64,000 nucleotides of DNA from Neodontobutis hainanensis (taxonomy: Eukaryota; Chordata; Actinopteri; Gobiiformes; Odontobutidae). Of this stretch, positions 51,701-64,000 are shown in pieces (positions within the stretch are counted from its first letter, which is position 1; each line of letters begins with the position of its first letter). The position numbers and the translations under genes were made by a program. The notes under the pieces are model-generated. The model ran no database searches, had not been told where the DNA came from, and saw nothing but the letters and a program-made list of their open reading frames with translations. The DNA lies in NCBI GenBank assembly GCA_024349245.1, contig JALDNG010000022.1, positions 4,063,001 to 4,127,000 of the forward strand. Direction: 5' to 3'.

Positions 51701-54700
51701 AGGAGCACTCGGCCTATAGCACTCATTACTGCTCCCAAGAACAGGTCAGTGAGGAGGAAGACGATGAGGAAGTGATGTCCCTTGGGGAGCTATCCAGTTC
51801 ACTACAGGTGGCCGTCACCTAATTAGCATGTCAACATATGACTCATGGAGGCTTGTTGCTCACACTTTGTGCTACTGTTGTGTTTGGGCCTCCTCCTTTC
51901 TCCTAATCCAGGCAGCAGAAACCAGCCACAAGAAACTGGAAAAAGAAGTGGCAGCCTTTCTGTGCATGCTGAATAATGATGGACTGCTTGAAAGTAAAAT
52001 CTGTTCATCTGACATTTTTGTTGTTAAATATAGAACATTACTGACACAGAACTGCTAATGTACAAACATATAGCTCATGATTTGTGTTACCATATGCACC
52101 AAAAGAAAATGTAACTGCATAGTAGTACTGGCATGTGCAGTCAGCAGTCAGCTCCATCTGTTGCTCCTTCTGTACTACTGTTGTTTACTGAGAACTTAAA
52201 AAAGCAGGACAAACCCCAATTTCTGTCTCTGCCTTTAAGCACTGTGTTTAACTTTTATTTTACTTTTAGCATCATTGCAGTGTCATTACTCATCATTGTC
52301 CTTGTTCTCAGAGTTCCCATCAACCATTCTGCATAAAATACAAGAAATCTGTGAGTTGTCCAGCGAAACAAGCTCGAGCCTAAGTGTGTGCCTCAGCCAT
52401 TTCTCCAGACGGGAAGGGGTGAGTGTCTCAAGGACCAATCCATCTTCTTGTCTCAGTTAAAGTACAGTGTTACATAAACTATATAGAGACATGGCACTAT
52501 GGCTTTACCTACACAATATTTCATTTGTGTTGACCTCGGATTTTTTAATTTAAACACAAACTTTGCCAGAGTTAAGATTTGTTTGTCTTTAAAAGGCTAC
52601 TAGACAAATATGTGTATGACAGGTTCATTTAAACATATGATAAAAGTTGTATTTTGAAAATATTAATGAACAAAAGATGAATATCTTTTTTTTTTTTTTC
52701 AAGTGAATCGTCACAGCCTCGTCATCATTTATGTCATTGAGAAACTGACGCTTTAAATAATGTAAACTATAAATACTGTAATCAGCAGGGTCTGACTGTT
52801 TGTGACCCTCTGTGAGGAGTAAAAACAAAACATCTTTTATCAGAACATGGCGTCGTTTGAAAGCAGCCCAGTTGAGCACAGTGATTAGAAGCTGTCGGAT
52901 GGGTTTTCTTTGTGTTACATTCAATGGATTTGATTGTAATAGAAGGATTACATCCTTTTCAGGAGAAAACTAGATGGAAGTGCTCATAGCTCACAACAGG
53001 TGCAACAATAGTGTAATAATATCAAACTTTGTTTATGTAGCTTCTAACAATGCTCTGCATTTACATAGTGATTCACTTAAAGGGTTTTGCATAATAAGAT
53101 TAGAGTCCGGTATTTTGTTGCAGGAGGTGGGGCCTGCCCTAGGTTCAGTAATGCTCATGTAAACTCATGAATGTCTGCTAAACCTAAAGCTCATAGACAA
53201 ATTTGACACAAACAAATCTGTTAAGCCAGAAGCAAACGGCAGCAGGAAAATGGGATCAACATAGCAGCTTTTTGCCAATTCCAACAACTTTGTTTTGATA
53301 CATAGATCATAATCATTACAGTAAATACACTCCAGAAAAAATATTCTTTGGCAAAAATAAAACATAGACGCATTAAATAGTAAGATTCCTCAGGAAGTAA
53401 AACTGATGTATTCTTGTCTTGCACATATAATCAGACTTACAAGCATGTTATTATAACCCAAGGCAAGTGCTTTCATAGGGTTTCACACCAGAAAAAGAGA
53501 AGACTATGTGACGGTCTGATTAAGTAATTGCTGCAGCTTCTCTTAAAGCCATATCCTACAACTGCATTCTGTTTCATCAGAGAATCTCATTTCAACCAGG
53601 ATTGTAATCTATGGTCTCAATTTTGAAACTCCAATGCAAAATGTAGTTTGACAGCTCTCACAATCAGTCCTTTTTTTTTTAACTCAGATTTTCAGCTCAT
53701 GGGTTAATCTGAGCAGCACATCAGAGGAAGAATTAGTCACTGCCATCTCCCCGCTGATTTTTTAAACTGATATATGTTGCACTGCTGCTGCTTTTGCCGA
53801 ACGGTGCAGCTTAAATAAAGCAGTGATGAATGCACACTATGTCAGTCAAGCAGTGTTCATTTTCACTGAATTATATACAGGCTTAAACATTTCGTAAATT
53901 TCAACCTGCATTTCCAGTTTTTTTAGCAACAAGAAGTTACTGTCCATTTAAGGCATCTTACTTTCACTTTCGATCATTTCTGAGCCGTCTTTTATTTCCT
54001 CCCTCTCACTCGCATCCCTCTGACAGACGCGGCTTCCTCTGGCAAACAAGTTCAATTTCTCACAGCTCTTTAGATGAGATAGCCCTGCTGATGTACAGAG
54101 GCTGCCAAAATGTGAATCTTCTCTGTTCAGCAGCAGCCGTCCAGTGCTTTCAGGGTTTTACACACGGGCCGCGCCTCAACCGTTCAGCTGCGTTGTCTTT
54201 TGAACCTCTGTATGAAGTCAGCTTGAGTGATAAAAGCCTCAGACTCCCAGATGAATAGGCCAGGCTCAATGGGAATAACTCATGTATATTGCTGAGCGCT
54301 GATGATATGCACTCACTCGGCGGTGACAGTGTGATCCTGAATTACAAGGTCCCACAGTGCTGGTTTGCACCCTCTGTGAAGGGGTCAAGCAGCAGGAAGT
54401 TCCTCTTTAAAGTTCAATGTGTTGCACTGATGGTGACTGTGGACTGTCATCACGCAGCAATTTCTTCCACTTTACCTTTCCGTCTTGTGTTTCTTTGGCG
54501 TAAAACACTATCTTGTGAACAGGTGCTATCACTCAGAACTGCTTGGTGAAATTTGGGACGAGCACAGGTGAAAAAATATGCACATCTTCAAACACCAGCA
54601 CTAATGACTGGCCGAGAAGGAGAGGTTTGGCTAATGGTTTCTATCTAAGTCCATTAGGGTCATTTGATCCTCCTCCTCAGCGGGAATCATGTTCTCTGCC

Positions 54701-57700
54701 TGGCCATTTGAGAAGGCGACATCAAGGCAGCTGTCCTCCATTACAGATAAACATGGCTCGTCCCTTTCAGCTTCATCTCTGTCACTCTCTGTGGGTCTCA
54801 TAATGAGCGTGCTGTGTAGAGGGGAGGATTAGTCAGTCAGCATGTTGTTTATTTGCAGACACGGTCAATCCAACATGTTTCTGTGGTGGGAGGGAAATTG
54901 GTCAACATGATTTTTTTTTTTTTGCTCGCATGTGCTTTTCAAATATGGGGAAAAGAGGGAATATGTGAATATATTTTTCTGTGACTGATTAGTCCTGTGT
55001 CTGTATGTGTGTGTGTGTCTGTGTGTTTGTGTGTTGATGTGTGGTGAGCTCAGGTGCGCAGTTTGAAATTGGAGCAGGAGGTAGAAAAGAATAAGATCCT
55101 TTCTGAAGCTCTGCAGACTCTGGCCACGGAGCACCACGAACTCGAGCAATCCGTCGTCAAGGGATCTTCACCGCGGAGTGCCCTCAGCGAGGATGAGTTC
55201 TACGACGCCGTCTCTGGTGAGTTGACAAGTTGTCAAACAGTGGCAGATGCGGGAGATTTGGTGTAAAAACTCCTGTTTACACTCCCTATCGTTCACCCGT
55301 AGGACTCTGGGATACTCTCTGCTGGTGGTAAATGTGTCTGGTATGTTTACCGCTGCATGGTTTAGCTGAAATGACTCAGCTGTTTGCATGTGTTGTGACA
55401 CTTTCAACTGGGCCTCACTAATGGTTTTTGAGAGGTTATGGTGGTGAAAAGTTTGTATTTGGACTTTTAGGAGTTTATTAAATGCTAATCATGAGTAATT
55501 ATCTACAATGCTACAAGTGCATTCTTTTGAACTGAATTTAATTGAGACTTTAATTGACCTTCGCCCTTCACTTAGATTCTGAGCCTAAATATTGAAGGAC
55601 TTAACAACATAGTAACTTTGATGATCGAAAGCATTAATAGCATTTGATATAATGTCCTATAAATATTGACTGAATAGTTGCACAAATGCTTATATCGGTT
55701 TAAAACTATCCATTATACACACAGCAGAACATTTTTGTCTCACAAAATACAGTTCTTCACATCTGAACCACTTGTGTCACCTCTCCATTTGGGATTCCTT
55801 CTAAAAATATTTTGTCTGGTCACTATTATTCATGTTGTGTGTGTGTGTGTGTGTGTGTGTCAGAGTCTGGGTCTGAACACTCTCTGAGCAGCTTCAAGGC
55901 CGTGGCCAGTGGTTCAGTTGAAGAGGACGAAGAGGAGGAAAACTCTGTTGTGTTCAGCAGCCCGTGCCGCAGCCCCGCAAGCATGTTGCACGAGGATCAC
56001 CATGGCGACAAGGACGAGACTCAACCCAATGGGATCTTGAAGCATAGGTCAGCCATGCTTTATGCCCCCCAGTTTATGTCTTTTGTTTGTCTTTCATTAA
56101 AACACGATGCCGTCTTAGAAAAGGCCCGTCTCCTCCAATCAGCACATTATTTTAACTGAATACGCTTACACAAGTGTATTTACAAAATGACTTGTTTTTG
56201 TTGATTAGTTTGAATTTGGTGTCCCGTCAAAGGTTATTCTACTTCATAATGTGAATAATTTAGCGTGGCCTGCTTGGGAAAGGAAAGAGAAAGAGTTGTA
56301 TTGAAAGGATGGAGCTCTGTGTAGGCGCTGTTAAATATTGATAAGGTCACAGTGTAATGTAATAATCACTCTGCAGTATGATCCTGTGTTGGCTAACTGC
56401 TGCAGGCAGCTTTAGACTTCAGTTCACAATATTGAAATAATTCAAATTGATGCTTATATTAACTCTTTGTTCTATTCTACCACTTTCCAATTGTATGAGA
56501 TGAATCTGCTATATCCCGACCTTCTGCCCCTCTCGCAGACCTTTGACCTTTGTCTGGTTGCTTGTATTACTGAAACTGAGATTATGGCTGTTGCAGATGG
56601 ATTTTTCAGAGGCTGCCGACCACCTTTGATACCGATGTTGATAGTTTCTGTGGGCTTTGTTCCAGCGCATCACACAATCCATTTCAGTCTTTTGTTGATG
56701 ATATTCACCTGGAAAAAGAGATGGGGTCCCTGGCTATTATATATATACATTTAAATATATATGGACCATTTATACCAGTAAAATATGTCTTTATTTTGAG
56801 AATGTTTTATGAAAGTATCAACATTTGTGTGTTATCTTAGGACAAGCCTACCTGCACCAATGTTTTCAAGAAATAACTTCAGCATCTGGAGCATCCTAAG
56901 AAACTGTATTGGAATGGTAAGAGTTATTATTTTGTTCCTTCCGCTGTTTGAAATACAGTATTATGCCCTGTGTTTTGTTAGTTTAGACCTTTTATGTGCT
57001 TCTATGAAAAACTTCAAGGGAACATACATACTTAGCGTGACATAAAATGAAAAGAGGGTTTTTGGGCGCATTTGAAGACCATTTGAAGGTTATGATTTCA
57101 AAAGTATTGTTTTGTGCTATTTTAGTCAGGGTTACAAAGCATGCAGGATATAGAATCACCATTACCTTGTGCCTGAACACAAATATTACATTTAACTTTT
57201 CTGCATGAAGCAACATTGTTCTTTTTCTGTAATGAAACTGCAGCTCCTTATTATTTTTTTTTCATACATCTTCTAGGAACTCTCCAAGATTACAATGCCA
57301 GTGATTTTCAACGAACCGCTGAGTTTTCTGCAGCGTCTAACGGAGTACATGGAGCACGTGTACCTTATCCACCAGGCCAATGCTATGCCAGACTCCATTG
57401 AGAGGATGAAGGTGACACACTGGACTCGTTGTACATGTGCGGTAGCTTACTCTGTAGTTGCAGCTAATGGGTTCATTTTACCAACCTGTGCCCTCTGTTT
57501 GCAGTGTGTGGCTGCGTTCGCTGTGTCAGCAGTGGCCTCTCAGTGGGAGCGCACAGGGAAACCCTTCAATCCGCTGTTGGGAGAAACCTACGAGCTGGTC
57601 AGGTACATGGAGTTATGTGTTAAGGACTGAGGTTGTGCTTATGTTAATATATAAAAGCACAAGTAAGGTAGTTTTTAAGGAGAAAATGTTACGCAAACTT

Positions 57701-60700
57701 TATACAAAACCAGAAATGATGTCTACTTTTAAAGTCAGATTAGTACACATAACTGCAGCTCTTGTATCTTTGTTGCCAAAGTAAAGTGACAGTTGTTTTA
57801 TTTCAAACCACTCAATCATAAATGTGATCAGCTCCTGGACATGTGTGAACACCTACGGTAACTCTGCAGGGTCATGTTGTTCAACAAACCCTGTGGAAAT
57901 AGATCAGATATTGAGTTTACGTTAAAAATGTAGAAACAAAATGAATGTAGTTCATAAATGCTCTAGGTCTTCATGCAAGTTAGTGTGTTTAAACAGATTC
58001 ATGAATGTCCTTCTTCTCCAGCAGTGCTCAGTTTGTCCTTTCTGGACAGCTGTAGGAACAAGAACAGGAACAGAAAGTGATTAAAGCTACAAGCAGGGAT
58101 AACGGGCCGTTGGGGTTAATGCTCTAGGAGAAGTTTGTTAAAGTACAACCGGTAAAAAATTGCAAAAAGAAAGTCCAACATGGCATTTCATTCAAAATGG
58201 CAGACTGCCTGATGGTGATAAGGTGTGGTTTTCAAAGACTTCTTTGCAACATTTATGGCTACAACAAACAAAATATTTTACTTTCCTTAGCCTTTGTTTT
58301 TCTAAATTTTAGGGTATGAACATGGCAACATGGTTGTAAGTAGGACATTGAACCAAATCGGAGTTACAGGAGCTTTTATGCTTGCAAAAATGGCTGCCTT
58401 GTTTTCAAGCTTGTTGAATGAGTTTGGAGCGTATTATTATTATTATTGGGGGCCACAGATTCAAAACAAAATGGTGGACTTGGGCTCTTGACATAAATAA
58501 TGTGTTATTATAAAGTTAATTCACTGGGCTGATTTAGCAAATATGAAGAAATACAAGGTTCATCATGGAGAAGGCTGATGTTATTGCAACACAAGTAATT
58601 CTTTGCAATATGTATATTGCCATTGATGATATTGCAATATATTGTGCAGACCTAAAAATTACTTGAGTCATTATTACCCATACTCAGCTTCTTACATCCA
58701 CTTGTCCAGGGAGGAGCTTGGTTTCCGGCTCATATCGGAGCAGGTGAGCCACCACCCTCCAGTCAGCGCCTTCCATGCCGAGGGCCTGAAGCAGGACTTT
58801 GTGTTTCATGGCTCCATTTATCCTAAACTTAAGTTCTGGGGCAAAAGTGTGGAAGCAGAGCCCAAAGGCATCATTACACTAGAGCTACCCAAGTAAGTTA
58901 TCGCTATAGTTTTGGGAAAATGGTGCACCTGTTAACAAAGTTGTCATTCTCGTTCATTATTTGTTGTTTGTTTCTCAGGTTTAATGAATCCTACACATGG
59001 ACAAACCCTACATGTTGTGTTCATAACATTATTGTAGGTCAGCTGTGGATAGAGCAGTATGGAAATGTGGAAATAATCAATCACAGGTAAAAAACAATAG
59101 TCAGTGAAATGTCTCAGTGTATACACATCAGGATCATATTCGTCAAATACAATTTCCCTTTGATCACTATTCTGGGTCATTTTCCAGGAAGTTTGACCAA
59201 CACAAAAAATGAGGAAGTTTTGTATGACTTAGTTGGCAGAAAGTGAGAGGTTGATAATAATTTCTCTTCGACTTTCTTTTCAGAACTGGTGAAAAGTGCT
59301 GCCTGAATTTTAAACCGTGTGGTCTTTTTGGCAAGGAACTGCACAAAGTGGAGGGTTATATTTTGGACAAAAGGTACAGTATCACATGCTGAATTATTCA
59401 TCACCACTTCAATTCTTGCACACGGGAACATTCGAATGACCTGTTTTCAGTTCGAGCTGTGCCATGCTGAAAGATCTTGCGTCACTATTAAGTTTTATTT
59501 CTGCTATTTCTGTGCAAATATGTCCATTAAGCATATGAATCAAAACCTGCATAGTTAAAGAGGTGAGTTGAGGTCAGCGTCTCATTATAAAACTAAATCA
59601 TGCAAATTGTGACTTAACAGTTCACCGTTAATAATTCATCAACACCAAGGACAGTGCATGGCTTTGGTGTCAAACGCTTAATTGTAACTACTGTGGGACT
59701 GGCAGATAAACTTTGATTAAAGATTAAAGATAATGAAAAAAAAACAGGGACAGATGGTTTGACTCAGAAAGAAAGACAAACATGAATCTGTAAATACTCA
59801 ACAGACAAAAATGAAGATATGAGGTTACAAAAGACGCTGATACCAGACACGGAGTTTAAAACCTTTCATTGTTAACTCTGTTGTTGTGCGTCTGCCAAAG
59901 CTCCTCCAAGTGATGATTGTTTAATTCGTCTGAGAATGAGCAGCGTGACGCTCCACCTAAAGGTTGCTTTTATGAGCTGATTATCCTGTGTTTGCGCCTG
60001 AGGGTGTCTCTGTGTGTGGCTGCATTTTTCCACAGCAAAAAGAAGCTGTATTCTCTCTACGGGAAGTGGACAGAGAGCTTGTACGTGATCGAACCGGCTG
60101 CTTTCGAGGCTCATAAGAAGAACGACAAGAAGGCAGCAGAAGAGAAAAAGGCCAGCAAAACGGTATAATCCTACTAATGACACGCCTTATTGGAGATAAC
60201 AGTTTGAATAATTTAGAAGAGTTTCTCCAGAGAGTTATAAATGTTTGTCATGCTGTTGTTCAGAGCGGCAGCGGGGAGCAGGAGGAGGTTCCCTCTCCAG
60301 CTACAGACACTGTGCAAGTAATTCCTGGGAGTCAGCTACTGTGGAGAATCCCACCGAGACCTCAAAACTCAACACAGGTCTGACTCTTTCAGATATTTAT
60401 TCAGCTGGCTTTTTATGTATTACTATTTAAGTAAAATTTATAGTTGTAGAAAATACAACGTAATGAAATAACCACAGCACAAGAGAAATGTATCTACAAT
60501 GCAAGTGACTCCTGTTGTGGTTGGACGAAGTAGCTACATTAGCTACTAATGCCATATTTACGCCACTGTGGAATTTCTAACAAAAGACAAGTACAAGTTA
60601 ATCTGTGCTTTAACGTAGGACAGTGAGTTGTTCCATAACTTAGTTCTTTGACAAAACTAAGCTCTGAATGTGATTGCTTTGTAAACAAGAATATTTTACA

Positions 60701-61683
60701 CTAAATCAATCTTGACTTGCAGATGTACAGCTTCACATCCTTCGCGATGCAACTAAATGAGCTGCACAATGACATGGAGGGAGTCATCCCACAGACCGAC
60801 TGCAGACTTCGCCCAGACATACGAGCCATGGAGAACGGCGACATTGGTAAACACTTTCCCAGATTAACAGAATTACCCAAAAGTGACTTGAGTTAATCTA
60901 ATATTTCTTCACCTAGACCTTGCCAGTGAGGAGAAAAAAAGGCTTGAGGAAAAACAAAGAGCTGCTCGCAAAAACCGCACCAAGTCTGACGATGAGTGGA
61001 AAAGCAGGTAAGGATTCGGCAGGTGGCCATACATCAGGCAGTTTGTGCAGCAGCTGGACTTGCATTTCATTTCTGTATTTCTTCTGCATCTGTACTTTGA
61101 TATTCAGGAGTCCTGCCCTTGGCCCAAGGTTAGAGCTGCCTGCTGTTTGCTTGATGTGTGTGAAATGTCTGATGTGTTCACGTGACCCTCACTCTTACCA
61201 AACACTTCTTATCCTTAACCGTGTTCTGTTTTGATTTGCCAAAAAAATGAATGATAGAGAAGAAAAAAAAAAAATCAACCACTTGGAGTGACAATGATTG
61301 TTTTTACCGGCATGACAGCTCCACGTACTGGCACTTAGTGGAATTACTCAAACTCCCAATCCACTTTCTTTCCTGCTTTTATGTTGATAAACTGTATAAA
61401 CCCCTTAAAAGTTCATTCTAGTCCAGCAACCCACCAAGCTCTTATGCAAATGAGTGACTATCATAGGATGTGGCATGGCTAATCTTCATTGCTTGGAGTA
61501 GTTTTGTTTTTCCGCCTGCTGCCCTCTCTGTTTACTAGTCGCTCTGACTGAATACTGATGAGACTTTTTTTTTTCTCCAGGTGGTTTCACCCGGGCCAAA
61601 ACCCACACACCAACTCCCAGGACTGGCTTTTCACTGGTGGATACTGGGACCGTGAATACAGCCAGCTGCCCGACATTTACTAA
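48719..61683 (+). CDS. osbpl1a: osbpl1a, oxysterol-binding protein-related protein 1 (long form)
   Basis: Sterol sensor and transporter of late endosomes (ORP1L); human ORP1L binds Rab7 and, through FFAT, ER VAP proteins. Coding exons: 48719-48848, 48934-49019, 49103-49177, 49289-49400, 49513-49598, 49963-50107, 50366-50433, 50916-50960, 51057-51130, 51307-51370, 51474-51575, 51682-51807, 51912-51993, 52312-52418, 55054-55216, 55864-56047, 56841-56916, 57277-57411, 57505-57602, 58710-58892, 58979-59086, 59284-59373, 60036-60162, 60264-60377, 60723-60846, 60917-61007, 61581-61683. All phases agree; 965 residues (human 950). Ankyrin repeats near 50-80, 82-110 and 175-205 (GWTPLHLACYFGH, GDTPLHKAAFTG, GNTPLHCAAY); PH domain ~236-345; coiled coil ~350-465; FFAT SEDEFYDAVS 479-488; sterol-binding ORD ~555-965 with signature EQVSHHPP at 663-670. 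Confidence 0.97.
52419..55053. other. Largest osbpl1a intron
   Basis: A 2.6 kb intron between the coiled-coil exon and the FFAT exon. It has a repeat-free, GC-richer stretch at about 53980-54800 and a TG-rich end at 55000-55050. No coding exon is recognised. It could hold an internal regulatory element. Confidence 0.45.
55836..55860 (+). repeat. (TG)12 microsatellite at a 3' splice site
   Basis: Twelve TG units plus one T lie directly before the CAG acceptor (55861-55863) of the osbpl1a exon starting at 55864, in the place normally held by the pyrimidine tract. Confidence 0.9.
57603..58709. other. osbpl1a intron within the ORD-coding region
   Basis: AT-rich intron. It contains a repeat fragment at about 58003-58065 related to those at 14090 and 35367, with an ATTATT run near 58436-58447. 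Confidence 0.5.
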
Positions 61684-62380
61684 CACTGAGGTGCGGTCCA
61701 AGTGGCATCTTGTGTCAGAGAAAACTATTAAAAAAAAAAAAAACAAAGATTTACTTCAAGCGATATGCAAACAAGCAAAAGTGTGTGGCCTTTATTTTCT
61801 GTGGAGTAGTAAAATAATGTATCAAATGTCAATAACCAATGTTTTAAAGTGGTAAAATGTTACATTGTTTGGCTTTGAACTGTAGCATATGTATTTATAT
61901 TGAGGTCAGATTTAATGTTTTTGTTCATTTAGCTCCACGGAGAAGTGTGTTACTCTAAAATGGTTTTACTGTACATCTTGTTTTTAAGTGTTTCTAATAA
62001 TCACGTGTTGGCTCTTAATATAACTGTATATACAATTTACACCAAGTTCCAATGATTCTTGACCTCATCAGGTCATTTCCTCTTGGGTCACAAAACCTGA
62101 GGAACTTAACATCAATGTTACAGATGTTTATATATTTTCTGAATGAATTTTACATTTAAAATACACAGAGAAAAAAAAGAAACTTTAAAGGTTTTTTGTC
62201 TGTTGTATTCAGCACCACATCTCTTACATTTAAACAGTTAAAGGGCATTATAAGGTCTGCTTTAACAAATTTAGAGAACACACAGACCTGCAGTTGGGTA
62301 AGTCACATTGGACACTACAAACTGTGCATTGAAAAGCACAAACATAGTATTTAGGTATTATCTTTTTATATTTGAATCTC

Positions 62381-62386
62381 AATAAA
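62381..62386 (+). terminator. Candidate poly(A) signal of osbpl1a
   Basis: AATAAA on the plus strand, about 700 bases after the osbpl1a stop and 228 bases before the stop codon of the convergent laminin gene. An earlier ATTAAA at 61728 runs into a poly-A stretch and is an alternative. Confidence 0.45.
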
Positions 62387-62613
62387 AGTGCATCATTTCA
62401 CAAAATCTTACAATACAATATGTGAACACCACTCTTTGCCTTTTACTTACTGAGTGCAATATTTCACCCCATGCTATTCACCAGTTGCGCTAATGCATCA
62501 AATGACCACTAAGTAGTTGAGTAAGCTTTTACAGCATTAACTGACTTTGCAACAATGATAAATGCTCAGCGGCTGTGAATACGTTGGTGGGTCTCTGCTT
62601 TAATTACACATAT

Positions 62614-63331
62614 TTATTCTGTGGGGCATTTATTGACGCTCACGTTGCCAGCTACCCTTGATGCTTTGTTGAATGCCACAGGCTGTCCATTAATCTGCAC
62701 ATTTCGCAAGCAGCCCACAAATGGTGAGTGCACCGGGACTGCGTTTGGCTTCATTGTCCCTGAAGTGGAATAAAAGCAGAAAAAGATGAGAGAAGTTACA
62801 GAGGCCAGTGCTATCTCTGAGAGTACATGGTGAAAAGTGGTGGCCGCACTAACCTCCGATGTAAAGGGAGTGTGTTTTGGTTGAGAATGAATGGAGTGTG
62901 TGCGACCCCAATTTCTGTTTTGACACAGAGTCCACGGACAGTGTAAGTACTTCCTTATGCTTGGAGACTGTGGGTAAAAAAAGAGTTACAGTTTTGAATT
63001 GATTTAGTCACCTTAGGTTACTCAGAGCAGTCAGTCATACCTTTAATAGTGTGAAACCTCCCATCGCAGAGTGTTTGAGGGGGGCTCACTGTGGTCTGGA
63101 GATCACCACTGCTGTCATTCATTTCAACCACCACCTGAAAAAAATGAGGCACTAACATATTGTTTTGACATATTTTCCCTTTTTTCATAGCCGGAGTGTA
63201 GGACATTTGTACCTTGTTTTCCATTAGGAACACATTAAGGTGACTCTCAACGTGGAAGAGAAGACCTGTCCGGTGATGAGGACGCAGCTCGAAACTCAAC
63301 TCAAAGTCAGAGCCAAAGGTCAAGTAATTTT
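62614..63331 (-). CDS. lama3-like: Laminin alpha-3-like, C-terminal LG5 exons, 5'-partial in window
   Basis: Last four exons of a laminin alpha chain, a secreted basement-membrane protein whose C-terminal LG domains bind cell-surface receptors. Exons (minus): 63331-63213, 63134-63041, 62967-62854, 62759-62614, all in phase. The translation covers one LG domain: FELSFELRPHHRTGLLFHV, VSPPQTLCDGRFH, HSLYIGG and FVGCLRNVQINGQPVAF, ending NVSVNKCPTE-stop. The paired cysteines (FVGC...NKC) close the domain, as at the very C-terminus of human LAMA3. Position next to osbpl1a supports lama3 over lama5. The stop codon overlaps an AATAAA hexamer (62613-62618, minus). The rest of this very large gene lies beyond the right edge. 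Confidence 0.9.
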
Positions 63332-64000
63332 CTAGAAGACAAAGAAGAAGAACTTTTTTGTAACATACCCTCAAACATGGCATGAAAGAGCTGAAAAAAT
63401 AAAAGATAATGAATATAGCCAGCACATTGAGAAAAAAGAAAGAAAAGTGCTGGGGCCACTAAGCACACAATGTACTAAAAGCGCCTAGAATTTCACACAT
63501 TTCATTCTTCTAAGTCGTTGAAATCATTACTACAATGCGGGAGGAGGCATTATGACAAAGTAATCACACAGGTGTTTGTGATCAGCCTTAGTAAAAGACA
63601 TGTCAGGCTTAAAAAGAACCAAAAAAGCAAACAGTTTTGTTGTGTCATTATAGGAACATGCAGTGTCTGTGTTTAGAGGACCGTATTAAATGTGGACTAC
63701 AAGTGTAATAGTAGGATACATCTCTAACAAGTATGTGAAAATGAATTCTTATTCATTTAATTGCAATATCAATATATGAATAAGAATTCAGTTCTCTCAA
63801 AGGGCTTTACAGACTGTACTAGACAACATCCCCATCCTTAGACTCAGACACTCAACACAAACAATGTTGCCAGGCAATTTATTTATTTATTTTTTATTAG
63901 CACTTAATTATTCCTGTGGGGAAATTCACTGTTGGCAGCCACCACCAGGGGGTGCCCAGCATGTTTTGACGTTGGTGGGGGAAACTGCAGAACCCAGAGG
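63332..64000. other. Laminin gene intron with repeat fragment
   Basis: Intron upstream of the first visible laminin exon. Near 63880-63970 TTATTAGCACTTAATTATTCCTGTGGGGAAATTCA and GGGGTGCCCAGC resemble the retroelement tail motif also seen at 35480-35510. Confidence 0.5.

Overview
The window is nuclear DNA from a ray-finned (teleost) fish. Genes are split into many short exons with GT/AG introns, the DNA between them is AT-rich and holds fish-type interspersed repeats (tRNA-derived SINEs, a Tc1 remnant, a Penelope-like remnant) and microsatellites, and the proteins are clear vertebrate orthologues. There is no operon structure, CRISPR array, phage or plasmid signal.

Five protein-coding genes can be read exon by exon. 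(1) 247-7553, plus strand: a transglutaminase of the TGM1 type, 12 exons visible, 5' end outside the window. (2) 25506-28277, minus: a three-exon histamine receptor of the H3/H4 group. (3) 30670-46573, minus: impact, the RWD-domain inhibitor of GCN2 activation, 11 exons. (4) 48719-61683, plus: osbpl1a (ORP1L), 27 coding exons for about 965 residues, with ankyrin repeats, a PH domain, an FFAT motif and an oxysterol-binding domain. (5) 62614-63331, minus: the last four exons of a laminin alpha chain (lama3-like, LG5 domain), which continues past the right edge.

The order histamine receptor - IMPACT - OSBPL1A - LAMA3, with the same relative orientations, matches the human 18q11.2 block as I remember it (HRH4-IMPACT-OSBPL1A-CABYR-TTC39C-LAMA3). 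CABYR and TTC39C are not seen between osbpl1a and the laminin gene. The receptor therefore sits where HRH4 sits in mammals although its protein reads more like H3. impact and osbpl1a are head to head across a GC-richer interval with ETS and CRE-like sites, probably a shared promoter. osbpl1a and the laminin gene converge tail to tail with less than 1 kb between stop codons.

The 17.9 kb between the transglutaminase and the receptor holds no recognisable gene. It contains a 30-unit AAT microsatellite, a broken Penelope-like retroelement with a small nested insertion, an AT-rich palindrome, a pair of diverged ~300 bp repeats, and much unique-looking sequence that may include regulatory elements. 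The genes do not form one pathway: they act in protein crosslinking, amine signalling, translational stress control, sterol sensing at membrane contacts, and basement membrane assembly. I found no convincing evidence of a previously undescribed biological system.
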